A DNA stretch of 64,000 nucleotides from Chloroflexota bacterium (GCA_025354985.1 JANXLU010000010.1:62001-126000); one strand, 5' to 3'. Shown: positions 32,296 through 41,744, counted from the stretch's first letter. Notes: a model not told the origin generated them from the sequence alone. Translations and numbers: made by a program.

Positions 32296-33921
32296 CTAAT
32301 GCCCGACCATAGGCAAAAATACCTGGCTACCGGTTGTGCCAAACAGCCCAAACCTGGTTAAGTGTTTGATCGTAAACACAATCCGGTGATTGGCAACATC
32401 GCGATCAACAATGACAATGCCGTCGGTCTTCCAAGTGTGCGTCGAATTGTCCAGATAGAAAACCTGGAGCCGGGACTGATCCAGTCCCTGCACATCCGCA
32501 TCCGTATAGTGGAGCGTTATGGTAACAGGCACTCCAAAGACCACGCCAGTCATCGGCGACCCAGCGCTGAATGCTGTTATCGTGAACGAAATGCCCGCGG
32601 AGACATAATTTCCAGATGGAGCCGGTTCCGCCGTGCTGCCGCCCGGGCTATACATCAATGTTATGGTCTGCGTGACTGCACCGGTTGGAGCCTCGACAAG
32701 GATATTGGTCGCGGTCAAGGTTGCACCCGCGTCCGGATAGATCAAAACGGACGTGACCGGTGAACCGGTGGCGGTCGGCGTCAGCGTTGCCAACGACGTG
32801 GAAGTGGGAGATGGCGTGGCAGTCGGCGTCATAACCGGCGTCGATGTGACCGTGGAACTGTTCGTTGGCGTGTGCGTCGCAGACGCAGTGACAGTTGGCA
32901 TAACGGATGGTACGGGCGTACTTGTTTCGGACGCAGTTGCAATTGGCGTGACCGTTTCGGTTCCGGTGGGAGTTGCGGTGCCCGTCGCAGTTTGTGTCTG
33001 CGTTGCGGTCATTGTGGGACTAAGCGCAATCGTCGCAGTTTGCGTTGGCGCCGCGATCAAAGTCGCACTTGGCGCAACCGTCGCAGTTTGCGGTGGCGTC
33101 GCGGTCGAAGTCGCACTAGGCGCGACCGTCGCAGTGGCCGTTGGCGTTTCGGTCACTGTGGCCGTCATTGTTGAGGTGGCAGTAGCAGTGCTTGTTGGCG
33201 TCGCAGTGGGCGGCTCGGTTGCCGTAGCCGTTGGCGTTTCAGTTGCGGTGGCCGTCATTGTTGAGGTGGCAATATCAGTGCTTGTTGGCGTCGCAGTGGG
33301 CGGCTCGGTCGCAGTGGCCGTTGGCGTTTCGGTCGCGGTGGCCGTCATTGTTGAGGTTGCAGTAGCAGTGCTTGTTGGCGTCGCAGTGGGCGGCTCGGTT
33401 GCCGTAGCCGTTGGCGTTTCGGTTGGTGTGCCGGTTGCCGTGGGCGTGATGCATGCGGCGGGAGGCGAATCGTTAAATACGCAGTCACCTATCGTGCCAA
33501 AATGGTTTTGGCATTTTGGGCCGGTTGAATTGCAGGAATTATTACCAACAGTACCACCTGCCATGGAACAAACACCTGGGCCATTACAAGAGTTGTTGCC
33601 AATTGGGTTATTCGTGTTGTCGCACGCCGAGTAGCCGTTGCACGAAAAACTCCCCACTTCATGGGCATGATTGCACGAATTGTCTCCGTTACAGCTTCCC
33701 TGACCGATCAATGCACTGCTAATGCTTACGCAAGCATTAGATCCTGTGCAGCTCGGCGCCGGCGTAGGCGTAGGCGTATCCGTAACCTGCGTCTGCGCGA
33801 TAGCGTCGCGTGGCGCAGTGCCCGCCTGAACAGGTGACCAGCCAATAGCCGGGAAAATTGCGAGCACGACGCCAGCAATCAAGGCGACAAACCACAATGG
33901 TAGATGCAGCGGTCGAAACAT
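32296..33921 (-). CDS. Secreted Thr/Pro-rich protein with Cys-repeat head
   Basis: A 541-residue exported protein (signal peptide in residues 1-35). After it come four to five short repeats of the form [IV]G-x2-SCNG-x3-C (residues about 60-150), probably disulphide-linked, then some 230 residues of TAT/PTAT-type low-complexity linker. The C-terminal beta domain (residues about 395-530) ends with SQVFLPMVGH. I set the start at ATG 33921, where TACACT ends 8 nt upstream (leaderless). It is divergent from the subtilase gene. Probably a cell-surface protein; the function is unknown. Confidence 0.75.
   Translation of the reverse strand: MFRPLHLPLWFVALIAGVVLAIFPAIGWSPVQAGTAPRDAIAQTQVTDTPTPTPAPSCTGSNACVSISSALIGQGSCNGDNSCNHAHEVGSFSCNGYSACDNTNNPIGNNSCNGPGVCSMAGGTVGNNSCNSTGPKCQNHFGTIGDCVFNDSPPAACITPTATGTPTETPTATATEPPTATPTSTATATSTMTATATETPTATATEPPTATPTSTDIATSTMTATATETPTATATEPPTATPTSTATATSTMTATVTETPTATATVAPSATSTATPPQTATVAPSATLIAAPTQTATIALSPTMTATQTQTATGTATPTGTETVTPIATASETSTPVPSVMPTVTASATHTPTNSSTVTSTPVMTPTATPSPTSTSLATLTPTATGSPVTSVLIYPDAGATLTATNILVEAPTGAVTQTITLMYSPGGSTAEPAPSGNYVSAGISFTITAFSAGSPMTGVVFGVPVTITLHYTDADVQGLDQSRLQVFYLDNSTHTWKTDGIVIVDRDVANHRIVFTIKHLTRFGLFGTTGSQVFLPMVGH
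33141..33430. repeat. 90-bp tandem repeat coding for the Thr-rich linker
   Basis: About three copies of a 90-bp (30-codon) unit follow one another with few differences; the motif gccgtcattgttgaggt recurs at 33161, 33251 and 33341. On the coding strand the unit encodes TATETPTATATEPPTATPTS followed by ten further residues. Such repeats are prone to copy-number change. It is a coding minisatellite, not a CRISPR array. Confidence 0.85.
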
Positions 33922-34023
33922 TCTTACAAAGTGTAACCCGATGCAGAAGTCTGTCAACTTGAACAATTTGGTCACCGCTACGGCTAAGCGACAGACGCCC
34001 CAACGTACAATCTTCCGCGATTC

Positions 34024-37000
34024 ATGAAACCGTTCCCGTGGTTCACCGGTCTGGTCATGGTTTGTCTGGCGAGCCCGGTTGCGGCCCAACAATCGCAGCC
34101 AGAGACCAGCTGGAATCTTTCACCAAATAGCCGGTCAAGCCTTGGCGGGCTCCTGGCTGCACCAGCATCAACCTTTGGCGATACCAACAATGTCACCGGT
34201 ACATCAGCGTCTGGCCGGATTTCCCTGCTGTTAGAGTTGGGCAACGAACCGGCAGCGGTGACCTACGCCCGCGCCAGCCAACCGAAGCTCGGGCGCGCCG
34301 CCACAGCCGAGTCGGTCACCGCCGCGACGCGCACCCAGCTGGCTTCAATTGAAGCGGAACAACAAGCCGTGCTCGCCCGCTTGCCGGCCGCGACCACCCT
34401 GCTCTTTCGCAATCAGCGTGTGTACAACGGCATCGCCGCGATGATCGATGCCGGCCAGCTAGAGACCGTGCGCCAAATCCCGGGCGTAGTCGCGGTGCAT
34501 ACCTTGGTGCCAAAGGCGCTCGACAACGCCGTTACCGTGCCACTCGTGGGTGCGCCCGAGGCCTGGCGTGCAGCGGGCGGTTTGACCGGGCAGGGCGTGT
34601 CCATCGGCATCATCGATACGGGAGTCGACTATCTTCACGCCGACTTTGGCGGGCCGGGTGCGATTACGACAAGCTTGTATTTCACCAATAACACCAAAGT
34701 GATCAACGACGTGTCGGGATTCCCGGGTGCCCACGTGGTAGGCGGCTGGGACTTTGTCGGCGACAGCTACAACGCGGATGGCTTCGGCGCCAGCAGCACT
34801 CCGGTGCCCGATCCCGACCCGATGGATTGCGAGGGTCATGGCACGCACGTGGCCGGAACAGCAGCTGGGCTTGGCGTCCTGCAAAACGGATTAACCTATA
34901 GCGGCCCATATACATCCGGAATTTCATTTGATCAGTTTAGGATCGGCCCGGGTGTTGCCCCGGGTGCACGCATCTATGCGCTCAAAATATTTGGCTGTTT
35001 TGGCACCACCAATATGGCGGATGCCGCGCTTGAGTGGGCGGTGGACCCAAACAGCGATGGCGACTTCTCCGACCACCTTGACGTGGTCAACCTCAGCCTG
35101 GGGTCCACCTATGGCGCGGCGGACGACCCCACCGCAGTTGCAGCCAACAATGCCGTGATTGCCGGCGTGGTTGTCGTGGCAAGTGCCGGAAACTCGGGAG
35201 ATACAAATTTCGTTGGTGGTTCGCCCGCAGTGGCTGATCGGGTAATTGCCGTCGCCGCCAGCCAGGACAGTACGGACGTCATGGACGGCCTGCCGATATC
35301 CGGGAGCCGGCTCATCAGTGACGGCGTCCTTCCCGCCTCTCAAAGCACGCTGTTTGCCTACAAAGTTCCAACCAGCACCGTCACGGCAACGTTGGCCTAT
35401 CCCATCACCAACGCGAGCGGATGTGCCAGTTTTACAATTACCGATACCCAGGTCATCAGCGGTCACATCGCATTTCTAAACTGGACGCATGTCGATGGCG
35501 ACAACGAATGTGGCAGCGCAACCCGCGTAGGGAATGCCGCAGTTGCCCACGCCCGAGGAGTTGTTCTGGCGCATGATCTGCCTCTGTTGGATATCACCAT
35601 CGGAGGCACCGGTCTAATTCCAAGCGTGATCATTCCAAAAACCAGCGGAGACCTCGTGCGTCAGGCGCTTATCGCCGGCGAGGTGATTACTGTCGTCCTT
35701 GGCCCGGACTTTAATGGCAGTCAACGCTATACCGATACCGCACGCACGAATACCGGCACAGCCTTTAGCAGCCGAGGCGTGCGGCTGGGGGATTTTGTGC
35801 TCAAACCGGATTTGGCCGCACCCGGTCAAACGGTATTCTCAGCTCGCAGTGGCAGCGGGTCAGGCGGACTCAGCTTGAGCGGCACTAGCATGGCTGCCCC
35901 ACACGTCACTGGTGAGCTGGCCATACTGAAGCAGCAACACCCATTTTGGAGCCCGGAAGAATTAAAGGCGCTGGCAATGAATACCGCCAATGTCTCTGTC
36001 TCGTATCAGCCAAATGTGACAACCACGACGACCAATAGCGGAACCCTGCACAGCCCGACCCGGATGGGTGCCGGGCGCATTAATATCGCAACCGCGATAG
36101 ACGACGAGGTAGTGGCCTATGCCGACGCTGCTGGTGGCCGCATCAGTATCAACTTTGGTGCCATCGAGGCTCTGGATCCGCTGACCCAGACGCGAAAGTT
36201 GGTTATTTCTAACAAAGGGGTGCAGCCGGTTACGTTTACCCTGGCATACTCAAACGTCAACCCATTGCCAGGCGTGACGATATCCCTTTCGCCCTCATTA
36301 GTTTCTCTGGCGCCTGTAGCTGGCGCTAAAGTTCAAATTGATATGACAGTCAATCCCGCGCAACTGCAGCATGTCAAGGACCCCACGTTGGCAGTCAGCC
36401 AGTCCGGCTTGCCACGTGAATGGCTGAGCGAAGAAACCGGCTTAATTCTCCTGACAGCGCAGGGTACCGGACCCGACTTGCGTGTTCCGCTCTACGCCAC
36501 CGTGCGCCCGGCATCCGCGATGCATGGTGTGACTTATACAAAGGGCCAGACATCTGTCGTGCTTTCTGGGCGGGATGTGCATGGTTCGGGATCCGCCCCG
36601 ATTGCCGAGCTCAGCGAGGTGAGCGCGCTGGAGCTGTCCTACTTTCAGCCCGACCCGGCCAAAACCAAGCTAACCGCCGACGCCGAGCTTCGCGCCGCGG
36701 GCGTCAACAGCGACTACACCCCTGCCCAAAACTTTCTAAGCAGCACGCTCTACTTTGGAGTGGCATCCAAGGCCAGTTGGACCACACCAACCGCCCAGGA
36801 TGTTGAGTTCGACATCTACATCGACACCAACCGTGACGGCACCGCCGATTATGTGCTGTTTGACTACAACCAGGCTGGAGCGACGGGCAAAACCGACCCA
36901 AACGATGTCTTTGTGACCGCCCTTTTGCGGCTTAATACGTTTGGCCGCACAGTGCAAACCTACACAAACGGCATATCACCCGCCGAACTGCACATCCCTT

Positions 37001-37380
37001 TGTTTCACAACAGTGTGATGCTGTTGCCGGTGCGGGTTCAAGACTTGGGGCTTGCGCCCGGCCAGGCGTTTGACTGGCAGGTCGTATCCTATGCCCGTCG
37101 CGGATCGCTTGCAATCGATCAATCCCCGGTCATGCGCTACAACCCGGTTGCGCCAGCCTTTAAGATTTCTCACGGCGATGGACGGCCTCCAGTGTGGTCC
37201 GACACGCCCGGTGCCGCGATTCCCGCAACCCTGGCAAACGGAACCGCATTTACCCGTCCGGGTGAGCCAGATAGTACTCACGGCCTCCTACTGTTACACC
37301 ACTTCAATCTTCTGGCGGAAAGAGCCGACGTATTTGAAATAGTGCCAAACAAGTACTTTTTTCCGTTGATAAAGAAATAG
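34024..37380 (+). CDS. Secreted subtilisin-like serine protease (S8)
   Basis: A 1,118-residue exported peptidase: signal peptide (residues 1-21, ending AAQ), an I9-like propeptide region (about 60-165), then the S8 catalytic domain with Asp198 (GIIDTGVDY), His272 (GHGTHVAGTAAG) and Ser622 (LSGTSMAAPHV). A PA-type domain is inserted between His and Ser (about 440-560). The rest is fibronectin-like and ends KYFFPLIKK. TACAAT lies 12 nt before the ATG. The gene is divergent from the Thr-rich surface protein, with 102 bp between. It probably degrades extracellular proteins; related architecture is found in lactocepin-like S8 enzymes. Confidence 0.93.
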   Translation: MKPFPWFTGLVMVCLASPVAAQQSQPETSWNLSPNSRSSLGGLLAAPASTFGDTNNVTGTSASGRISLLLELGNEPAAVTYARASQPKLGRAATAESVTAATRTQLASIEAEQQAVLARLPAATTLLFRNQRVYNGIAAMIDAGQLETVRQIPGVVAVHTLVPKALDNAVTVPLVGAPEAWRAAGGLTGQGVSIGIIDTGVDYLHADFGGPGAITTSLYFTNNTKVINDVSGFPGAHVVGGWDFVGDSYNADGFGASSTPVPDPDPMDCEGHGTHVAGTAAGLGVLQNGLTYSGPYTSGISFDQFRIGPGVAPGARIYALKIFGCFGTTNMADAALEWAVDPNSDGDFSDHLDVVNLSLGSTYGAADDPTAVAANNAVIAGVVVVASAGNSGDTNFVGGSPAVADRVIAVAASQDSTDVMDGLPISGSRLISDGVLPASQSTLFAYKVPTSTVTATLAYPITNASGCASFTITDTQVISGHIAFLNWTHVDGDNECGSATRVGNAAVAHARGVVLAHDLPLLDITIGGTGLIPSVIIPKTSGDLVRQALIAGEVITVVLGPDFNGSQRYTDTARTNTGTAFSSRGVRLGDFVLKPDLAAPGQTVFSARSGSGSGGLSLSGTSMAAPHVTGELAILKQQHPFWSPEELKALAMNTANVSVSYQPNVTTTTTNSGTLHSPTRMGAGRINIATAIDDEVVAYADAAGGRISINFGAIEALDPLTQTRKLVISNKGVQPVTFTLAYSNVNPLPGVTISLSPSLVSLAPVAGAKVQIDMTVNPAQLQHVKDPTLAVSQSGLPREWLSEETGLILLTAQGTGPDLRVPLYATVRPASAMHGVTYTKGQTSVVLSGRDVHGSGSAPIAELSEVSALELSYFQPDPAKTKLTADAELRAAGVNSDYTPAQNFLSSTLYFGVASKASWTTPTAQDVEFDIYIDTNRDGTADYVLFDYNQAGATGKTDPNDVFVTALLRLNTFGRTVQTYTNGISPAELHIPLFHNSVMLLPVRVQDLGLAPGQAFDWQVVSYARRGSLAIDQSPVMRYNPVAPAFKISHGDGRPPVWSDTPGAAIPATLANGTAFTRPGEPDSTHGLLLLHHFNLLAERADVFEIVPNKYFFPLIKK

Positions 37381-37419
37381 CCGGCACGCACTACGTCGTA
37401 CGTGATCGAGCACGTTGAT

Positions 37420-37561
37420 TTCACGGAAAACAGAACTCTGGTATACTATACGTCGCTTCGTCTGATCCTCTAGTCCGAACAGCCCGGTAGGTAGCTTCTG
37501 TAAGTGTGCTGCACCCCGAAATTAGTTAGGAAGAAATCAGCAGCACAGGAGATATCTCAAA
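37420..37561 (+). promoter_or_regulatory. Promoter and structured leader of the RRM gene
   Basis: An extended -10 (TGG-TATACT, hexamer at 37442-37447) with TTCACG 16 bp upstream predicts a start near 37454 and a leader of about 107 nt. In the leader TGTGCTGC (37505-37512) can pair with GCAGCACA (37540-37547), which directly abuts the ribosome binding site AGGAG (37547-37551). A long leader is unusual in this window, where many genes have none, and points to post-transcriptional control such as cold induction or autoregulation. Confidence 0.6.
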
Positions 37562-37969
37562 ATGGAATCGAAACTTTACGTAGGGAACTTGTCGTACAAC
37601 ACCAGCGAGGACGAGTTGAAGACTCTGTTCGCGCAGGCCGGTGCGGTCAAGAGTGTGGCCGTGATTAAGGATCGCGACACTGGTCGCAGCAAGGGCTTCG
37701 GCTTTGTTGAAATGGAAACCGCGGCAGATGCGCTCAAGGCAATCAAGATGTTCAACGGTCAGATGATCGATGAGCGCGCCTTGACCGTGAACATGGCCCG
37801 CCCCCGTGAAGAGGGTGCGCCCCGAGCCGGTGGCTTTGGTGGCGGCGCTGGTCGCAGCAGCGGTGGCGGCGGCGGAGATCGCGGCGGCAGCCGTGGTGGT
37901 TTTAGTGGCGGTGCAGGCGGTCGCGGTGGCGATCGTGGTGGCAGCCGCGGCGGCGGAAGCCGCTGGTAA
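37562..37969 (+). CDS. Glycine-rich RNA-binding protein (RRM)
   Basis: A 135-residue protein with one RRM domain (residues 3-80): RNP2 is LYVGNL and RNP1 is KGFGFVEM, which bind single-stranded RNA. The C-terminal 50 residues are RGG-rich (GGDRGGSRGG), as in cyanobacterial and plant Rbp proteins that rise in the cold. Such proteins act as RNA chaperones in the cytoplasm. AGGAG lies 10 nt before the ATG. A strong terminator follows, so the gene is monocistronic. Confidence 0.95.
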   Translation: MESKLYVGNLSYNTSEDELKTLFAQAGAVKSVAVIKDRDTGRSKGFGFVEMETAADALKAIKMFNGQMIDERALTVNMARPREEGAPRAGGFGGGAGRSSGGGGGDRGGSRGGFSGGAGGRGGDRGGSRGGGSRW

Positions 37970-37989
37970 TCAGCCAGTCAAACGACTAC

Positions 37990-38025
37990 AAAAGCCTGGT
38001 GGGTGTGAACCCACCAGGCTTTTTT
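37990..38025 (+). terminator. Rho-independent terminator of the RRM gene
   Basis: AAAAGCCTGGTGGG (37990-38003) and CCCACCAGGCTTTT (38010-38023) form a perfect 14-bp stem with a 6-nt loop followed by further T residues. The A-run on the left arm could also make it work in the opposite direction. Confidence 0.9.
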
Positions 38026-38033
38026 GTTAAGCG

Positions 38034-38339
38034 ATGATCGAACATGATGTTGTTCTGCCGCTCAGTGTCACTATTACTGATATTGTTGCCAACATTGAGC
38101 ATGCCGTGGTTTCAGCCGGACTGGCCATAACGTTGCGCGGCACGGTCTCCATGTATCCCGATAGCGTACACTGGCACTTAAAACGTGTAAACCACAAAGG
38201 CACGCTTGAGCTAACGTGGTGGCCAAACAAATCGCGTCTGTGGTTCAAAATCGCCGGAAATCGGGGGGCGGATTGGATGCCTGACGCGATCAACGCGATC
38301 AACTTTGCGAGGCTTGCAACAGCGTCACCACCCAAATAG
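38034..38339 (+). CDS. Small hypothetical protein
   Basis: A 101-residue protein containing the Trp-rich stretch HWHLKRVNHKGTLELTWWP followed by RLWFKIAGNRGADWMP, which looks like a real folded protein, possibly a small beta domain. I recognise no family. It begins 9 bp after the RRM terminator with no Shine-Dalgarno site and overlaps the end of the convergent azlD gene by 41 nt. The antisense frame over the same bases is less protein-like. Confidence 0.5.
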   Translation: MIEHDVVLPLSVTITDIVANIEHAVVSAGLAITLRGTVSMYPDSVHWHLKRVNHKGTLELTWWPNKSRLWFKIAGNRGADWMPDAINAINFARLATASPPK

Positions 38340-38625
38340 TTAGCATTCCAGCTCCGATGGTATAGATCACATTCCGGGTGCGCCAGGCGACAAATGCGGC
38401 AACAATGCCCGCGAGTAGTCGTGCATTTAAGGGCGACAAGTCCACCGACCCACCACGAATTATCAGATTGGGAACCGCAATCGCGGTCAAAAGTGCCGCG
38501 GGCACGAAGCGCAGCGAGCGTAGCAGCCACATTGGCAATGTCACCCGATTGGCCAGTTCAAGCATCACGTAGCGCTCGGCAAAGGTAACCGCGATCATAA
38601 GCGCAATCATCACCCAGACGATCAT
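38299..38625 (-). CDS. azlD: AzlD-like branched-chain amino acid exporter subunit
   Basis: A 108-residue membrane protein with four hydrophobic helices, including WVMIALMIAVTFAERYVML and LLRSLRFVPAALLTAIAVP. This is the AzlD family, the small partner of AzlC in export of branched-chain amino acids and analogues. Its ATG overlaps the azlC stop by 4 nt (ATGA). The length is normal for the family. Confidence 0.9.
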   Translation of the reverse strand: MIVWVMIALMIAVTFAERYVMLELANRVTLPMWLLRSLRFVPAALLTAIAVPNLIIRGGSVDLSPLNARLLAGIVAAFVAWRTRNVIYTIGAGMLTIWVVTLLQASQS

Positions 38626-39338
38626 GGGCGTGTGCCTCGCTCCGCCCGGTCAAGCGCCACTTGCTCAAGGGCCAAGCCCACCAGCATGGCTACGCCCCCT
38701 GCAATAAGCACGCCAACGCGCAAGGGCAGGTCATTCAACAAAGTAGCCAGTACCACGCTCACCAGCGCCGCCAGCAGCGCTGGGCAATCCTTGACGTTCG
38801 GTACAATAATCGCGATCATCCCGAGGCTGGGAATGGCATCCAATTGCCAACTGGGTGGAATTCCCGTTCCAAGTACCGCTCCGGCAATGCACGCCGCAAC
38901 CCATATTGCATATCCCAGCAACGCAGTGCCGAAATAATAGGCTCGTTTGGTACCCCAGTCCAACCCGCGCCCGTCTCCGGCAAAATGCGCATGAGATAGG
39001 CCATACACGTTATCCACCATGAGGAACGCCATCAAGAGCTTCCAGCGGGTCGGCGCCTCGCGCACATGCGGGCCAAGGCTCATGCCATACATCACATGCC
39101 GCAAATTCACCACGCCGCACGCCAGCACCGCGATGATCCATGGCGCACCACCCGAAAACAACTGCAACGCCACGATCTGGGAATTACCCGCAAACAAAAT
39201 CGTGGAAAGAAACATGGCTTGAAATTGGGTCAGGCCACTCTGCACGCTGACGGCGCCAGCCAGCAAACCAAACGCAATGGTGCCCGGCATAAATGGCAAG
39301 TTGTCACGTAGCCCGGCCAGGAAAGCTGCCCGCTGCAT
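38622..39338 (-). CDS. azlC: AzlC-like branched-chain amino acid exporter subunit
   Basis: A 238-residue membrane protein of the AzlC family. It has LPFMPGTIAFGLLAGAVSV, AMFLSTILFAGNSQIVALQLF and NLRHVMYGMSLGPH, the typical blocks of the larger subunit. The start is ATG 39338, which shares one base with the stop of the zinc-ribbon gene (TGATG); the frame upstream of it is inside that gene. With AzlD it forms an amino-acid exporter in the membrane. Confidence 0.92.
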   Translation of the reverse strand: MQRAAFLAGLRDNLPFMPGTIAFGLLAGAVSVQSGLTQFQAMFLSTILFAGNSQIVALQLFSGGAPWIIAVLACGVVNLRHVMYGMSLGPHVREAPTRWKLLMAFLMVDNVYGLSHAHFAGDGRGLDWGTKRAYYFGTALLGYAIWVAACIAGAVLGTGIPPSWQLDAIPSLGMIAIIVPNVKDCPALLAALVSVVLATLLNDLPLRVGVLIAGGVAMLVGLALEQVALDRAERGTRP

Positions 39339-40039
39339 CAACCGTGCAGGATGCGCCCGCACGAGCTGCACGTAACCAGGATCGCGCCCTGACGCGCTTG
39401 CTGGATGTGCATCGAGCTGGCCTCCTCGCCGCAGGTGCCGCAAGTTCCGGCCTTGATCAAACTAACCGCCACGCCATTGGGTTTTTTGGCGCGGAGCAGG
39501 GCATAGATGTCCAGGTCTGGTTTTGGGATGGCACTGATCAGTCCCTTGCGCTGTTCCGCCAGGCCTGCATAGCGTGTGCGCAGCTCGCCCATTTCTTTAT
39601 TCAGCGCCACATTGTCTTCGGCCCACTTGCCCTCCGCCTGCTTTAGCGCCGCTTGTAGACGCCGTTCGGTAACCCGCGCCTCATCTACCGCCATCATGGC
39701 CTCCAGCATTTTTCCCTCCACTTCGGCGCGCCGCTTCTTCAGGCTCTCCACTTCATGCTGGGTATCCATCATTTCCTTGGATGCCTTGATGGTCCCGCCA
39801 TACAGGCGTTTTTCCTCGGAGGCGATCTTCTCGTCGGCACCCTGGGCGTCCAGTTCAATGAGACGGTGCTCGCTGGTTGCCCGCGCAACCACACTTTGTA
39901 TCGCGGTCAACTCGGTTCTTACACGGCTTACGGCCGGGCTGTCCTTGATGGCCGCGTCAATTTCACGCGCCCGGCGCACCGCCTTGTCCAGATCAAGATC
40001 GAACATTTGAAGGCGATACAAGGCTTCAGCGCGTGACAT
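39338..40039 (-). CDS. Coiled-coil zinc-ribbon protein (CT398/C4-type family)
   Basis: A 233-residue protein: residues 1-160 form a long charged helical hairpin (REIDAAIKDSPAVSRVRTEL, EMMDTQHEVESLKKRRAEVE) and the C-terminus has a zinc ribbon CGTCGEE...CSSCGRIL. This is the architecture of the CT398/Rv2229c-type family, suggested to link to RNA or secretion processes but without proven function. TATACT (40052-40047) ends 7 nt before the ATG at 40039, so the mRNA should be leaderless. Two azl genes follow in a coupled operon. Confidence 0.85.
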   Translation of the reverse strand: MSRAEALYRLQMFDLDLDKAVRRAREIDAAIKDSPAVSRVRTELTAIQSVVARATSEHRLIELDAQGADEKIASEEKRLYGGTIKASKEMMDTQHEVESLKKRRAEVEGKMLEAMMAVDEARVTERRLQAALKQAEGKWAEDNVALNKEMGELRTRYAGLAEQRKGLISAIPKPDLDIYALLRAKKPNGVAVSLIKAGTCGTCGEEASSMHIQQARQGAILVTCSSCGRILHG

Positions 40040-40145
40040 GCGTGCGAGTATATTCCAGGTGGGTCGGTCTCCTGACTTTGCATCCAAAGGGGCCGCAAAG
40101 AATCGATCCTAATCGGCTGATCGTTTGTCCTAGAATCATTGATAT

Positions 40146-41744
40146 ATGTCAACTCTTGCACAGTTTTTGGAGAATCAGTCGTCCGAATATGCCGGTCTGA
40201 TGCAATCCGTTGCGCTGGCGCAATGGAACGCCAGCACCCACGCAACAGACGAGAATGAAGCAACACTGATGCATGGCTTAAATGCCATCCGCACATGGAG
40301 CAGCGACACCGATCGCTACAAAACACTCCTTGCGTTGATGCACTCAGACCCCGCCGGGATGGCCGATCCATTGGTTGCGCGCCAGGCGGTCCTGTTGCGA
40401 AACGATCTTCAGGGTAACCAGGTGAGCGCAAGCCTGCTGACGCAAATGAGTGAGCTCGAAGTGCAACTGACCAGTGCTTTCTCCAAATTCCGCGCCACCG
40501 TTGGCGGCGCCCAGGTCACCAACAATGACCTCACCGATTTGTTGCGCACCCATGAGGATCCGGAAATACGCCGCGAGGCATGGGAAGCCAGCAAGCAAAT
40601 TGGCGTCGAGGCTGCGCCAATCGTGTTGAACCTCGCCGGGGTTCGAAACACGGCGGCCCGCCAGGTCGGCTTTACCAACTATTACGCCATGCAAATGGCC
40701 TTGCAAGAGATCGACGAAACCGAGCTATTCGCCCAGTTCGCCGAATTGGAACATGCAAGCGCCGGCGCGTGGCAGCGCTTCAAGCACGGTCTCGACCAAC
40801 AACTGTCGAAGCGGTTCCACATACCAGTTGCCGAATTGCGCTCGTGGCATTACGCCGATCCCTTCTTTCAAGATGGGCCACCCTCGGTGGTAAACCTTGA
40901 CCAATACTTCAAGACAAAAGACCTGGTCGCACTAACCTCCAAATATTTTGCCGCGGTAGGCATGCCGGTTGATGATGTGATCGCGCGCAGTGATTTGTTT
41001 GAACGACCAGGCAAGGATCAGCACGCGTTTTGCATAGATATCGACCGCGTGGATGACATCCGCGCACTATGCAATGTGCGACCCAATGCGCGCTGGATGG
41101 ATACCATGCTCCATGAATTCGGGCACGCCGTTTATTCAAAATTTACGGATCACGCGCTTCCCTGGTTACTTCGCACCCAGGCCCACATCCTAACCACCGA
41201 GGCAATGGCGTTGCTGTCTGGAAATCTGATCAATGAATCCAGCTGGCTGGCAACCTATGCCGGCGTGCCTCACGCGGAAGCGGATGGACTGCAGGCAACG
41301 CTACGCGCGGATGTTGCCGCAGCCGGCTTGGTCTTTACCCGTTGGGTGTTTGTGATGAGCAATTTTGAACGCGAGCTATACGCGGCGCCAGAACAGGACT
41401 TGAACAACCTTTGGTGGGATTATGTTGAGCGCCATCAACACGTGCACCGGCCGGATGGGCGGGCCGCGCCGGATTGGGCCGCAAAAATTCACTTTGGGGT
41501 TGCCCCGGTTTATTATCACAACTATCTTTTGGGAAACATGGCAGCCGCCCAATTGCGCGACCACCTGTTGCATCAGATCTGCAACGGCGATCCACAGCGC
41601 TATGTCAGCGACCCGCTTGTGGGTCAATTCCTAATCGAGCGCTGCTTCAAACCCGGCGGCACGCGAGACTGGCGCGGCTGGCTAAAACACGCCACCGGCG
41701 GCGCACTATCCGCCCAAGCCTACGCCGACAAACTATCGTTCTAG
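40146..41744 (+). CDS. Zinc metallopeptidase of the M2/M3 (gluzincin) type
   Basis: A 532-residue cytoplasmic peptidase with the zinc motif HEFGH (His323, Glu324, His327) and the downstream Glu of TTEAMALLSG as probable third ligand. The helical N-terminal region (AQWNASTHATDENEATLMHG) resembles ACE-type M2 and oligopeptidase F-type M3 enzymes, which cleave short peptides in a closed cavity. TAGAAT (40131-40136) lies 9 nt before the ATG. The gene is divergent from the zinc-ribbon operon, with about 100 bp between the start codons. Confidence 0.88.
   Translation: MSTLAQFLENQSSEYAGLMQSVALAQWNASTHATDENEATLMHGLNAIRTWSSDTDRYKTLLALMHSDPAGMADPLVARQAVLLRNDLQGNQVSASLLTQMSELEVQLTSAFSKFRATVGGAQVTNNDLTDLLRTHEDPEIRREAWEASKQIGVEAAPIVLNLAGVRNTAARQVGFTNYYAMQMALQEIDETELFAQFAELEHASAGAWQRFKHGLDQQLSKRFHIPVAELRSWHYADPFFQDGPPSVVNLDQYFKTKDLVALTSKYFAAVGMPVDDVIARSDLFERPGKDQHAFCIDIDRVDDIRALCNVRPNARWMDTMLHEFGHAVYSKFTDHALPWLLRTQAHILTTEAMALLSGNLINESSWLATYAGVPHAEADGLQATLRADVAAAGLVFTRWVFVMSNFERELYAAPEQDLNNLWWDYVERHQHVHRPDGRAAPDWAAKIHFGVAPVYYHNYLLGNMAAAQLRDHLLHQICNGDPQRYVSDPLVGQFLIERCFKPGGTRDWRGWLKHATGGALSAQAYADKLSF

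Noticed and set aside
32872-33174. 100-codon plus-strand frame rich in Arg, Cys and Gly
   Set aside because: Another antisense frame of the linker repeat; composition is that of the repeat, not of a gene.
33141-33430. Regular repeats that might be a CRISPR array
   Set aside because: The 90-bp units are contiguous without spacers and keep the reading frame of a Thr-rich linker.
32753-33634. 293-codon plus-strand frame rich in Val, Ala and Gly
   Set aside because: It is the antisense reading of the Thr-rich linker repeat (TAT codons read as GV/AV patterns) and has no start signal.
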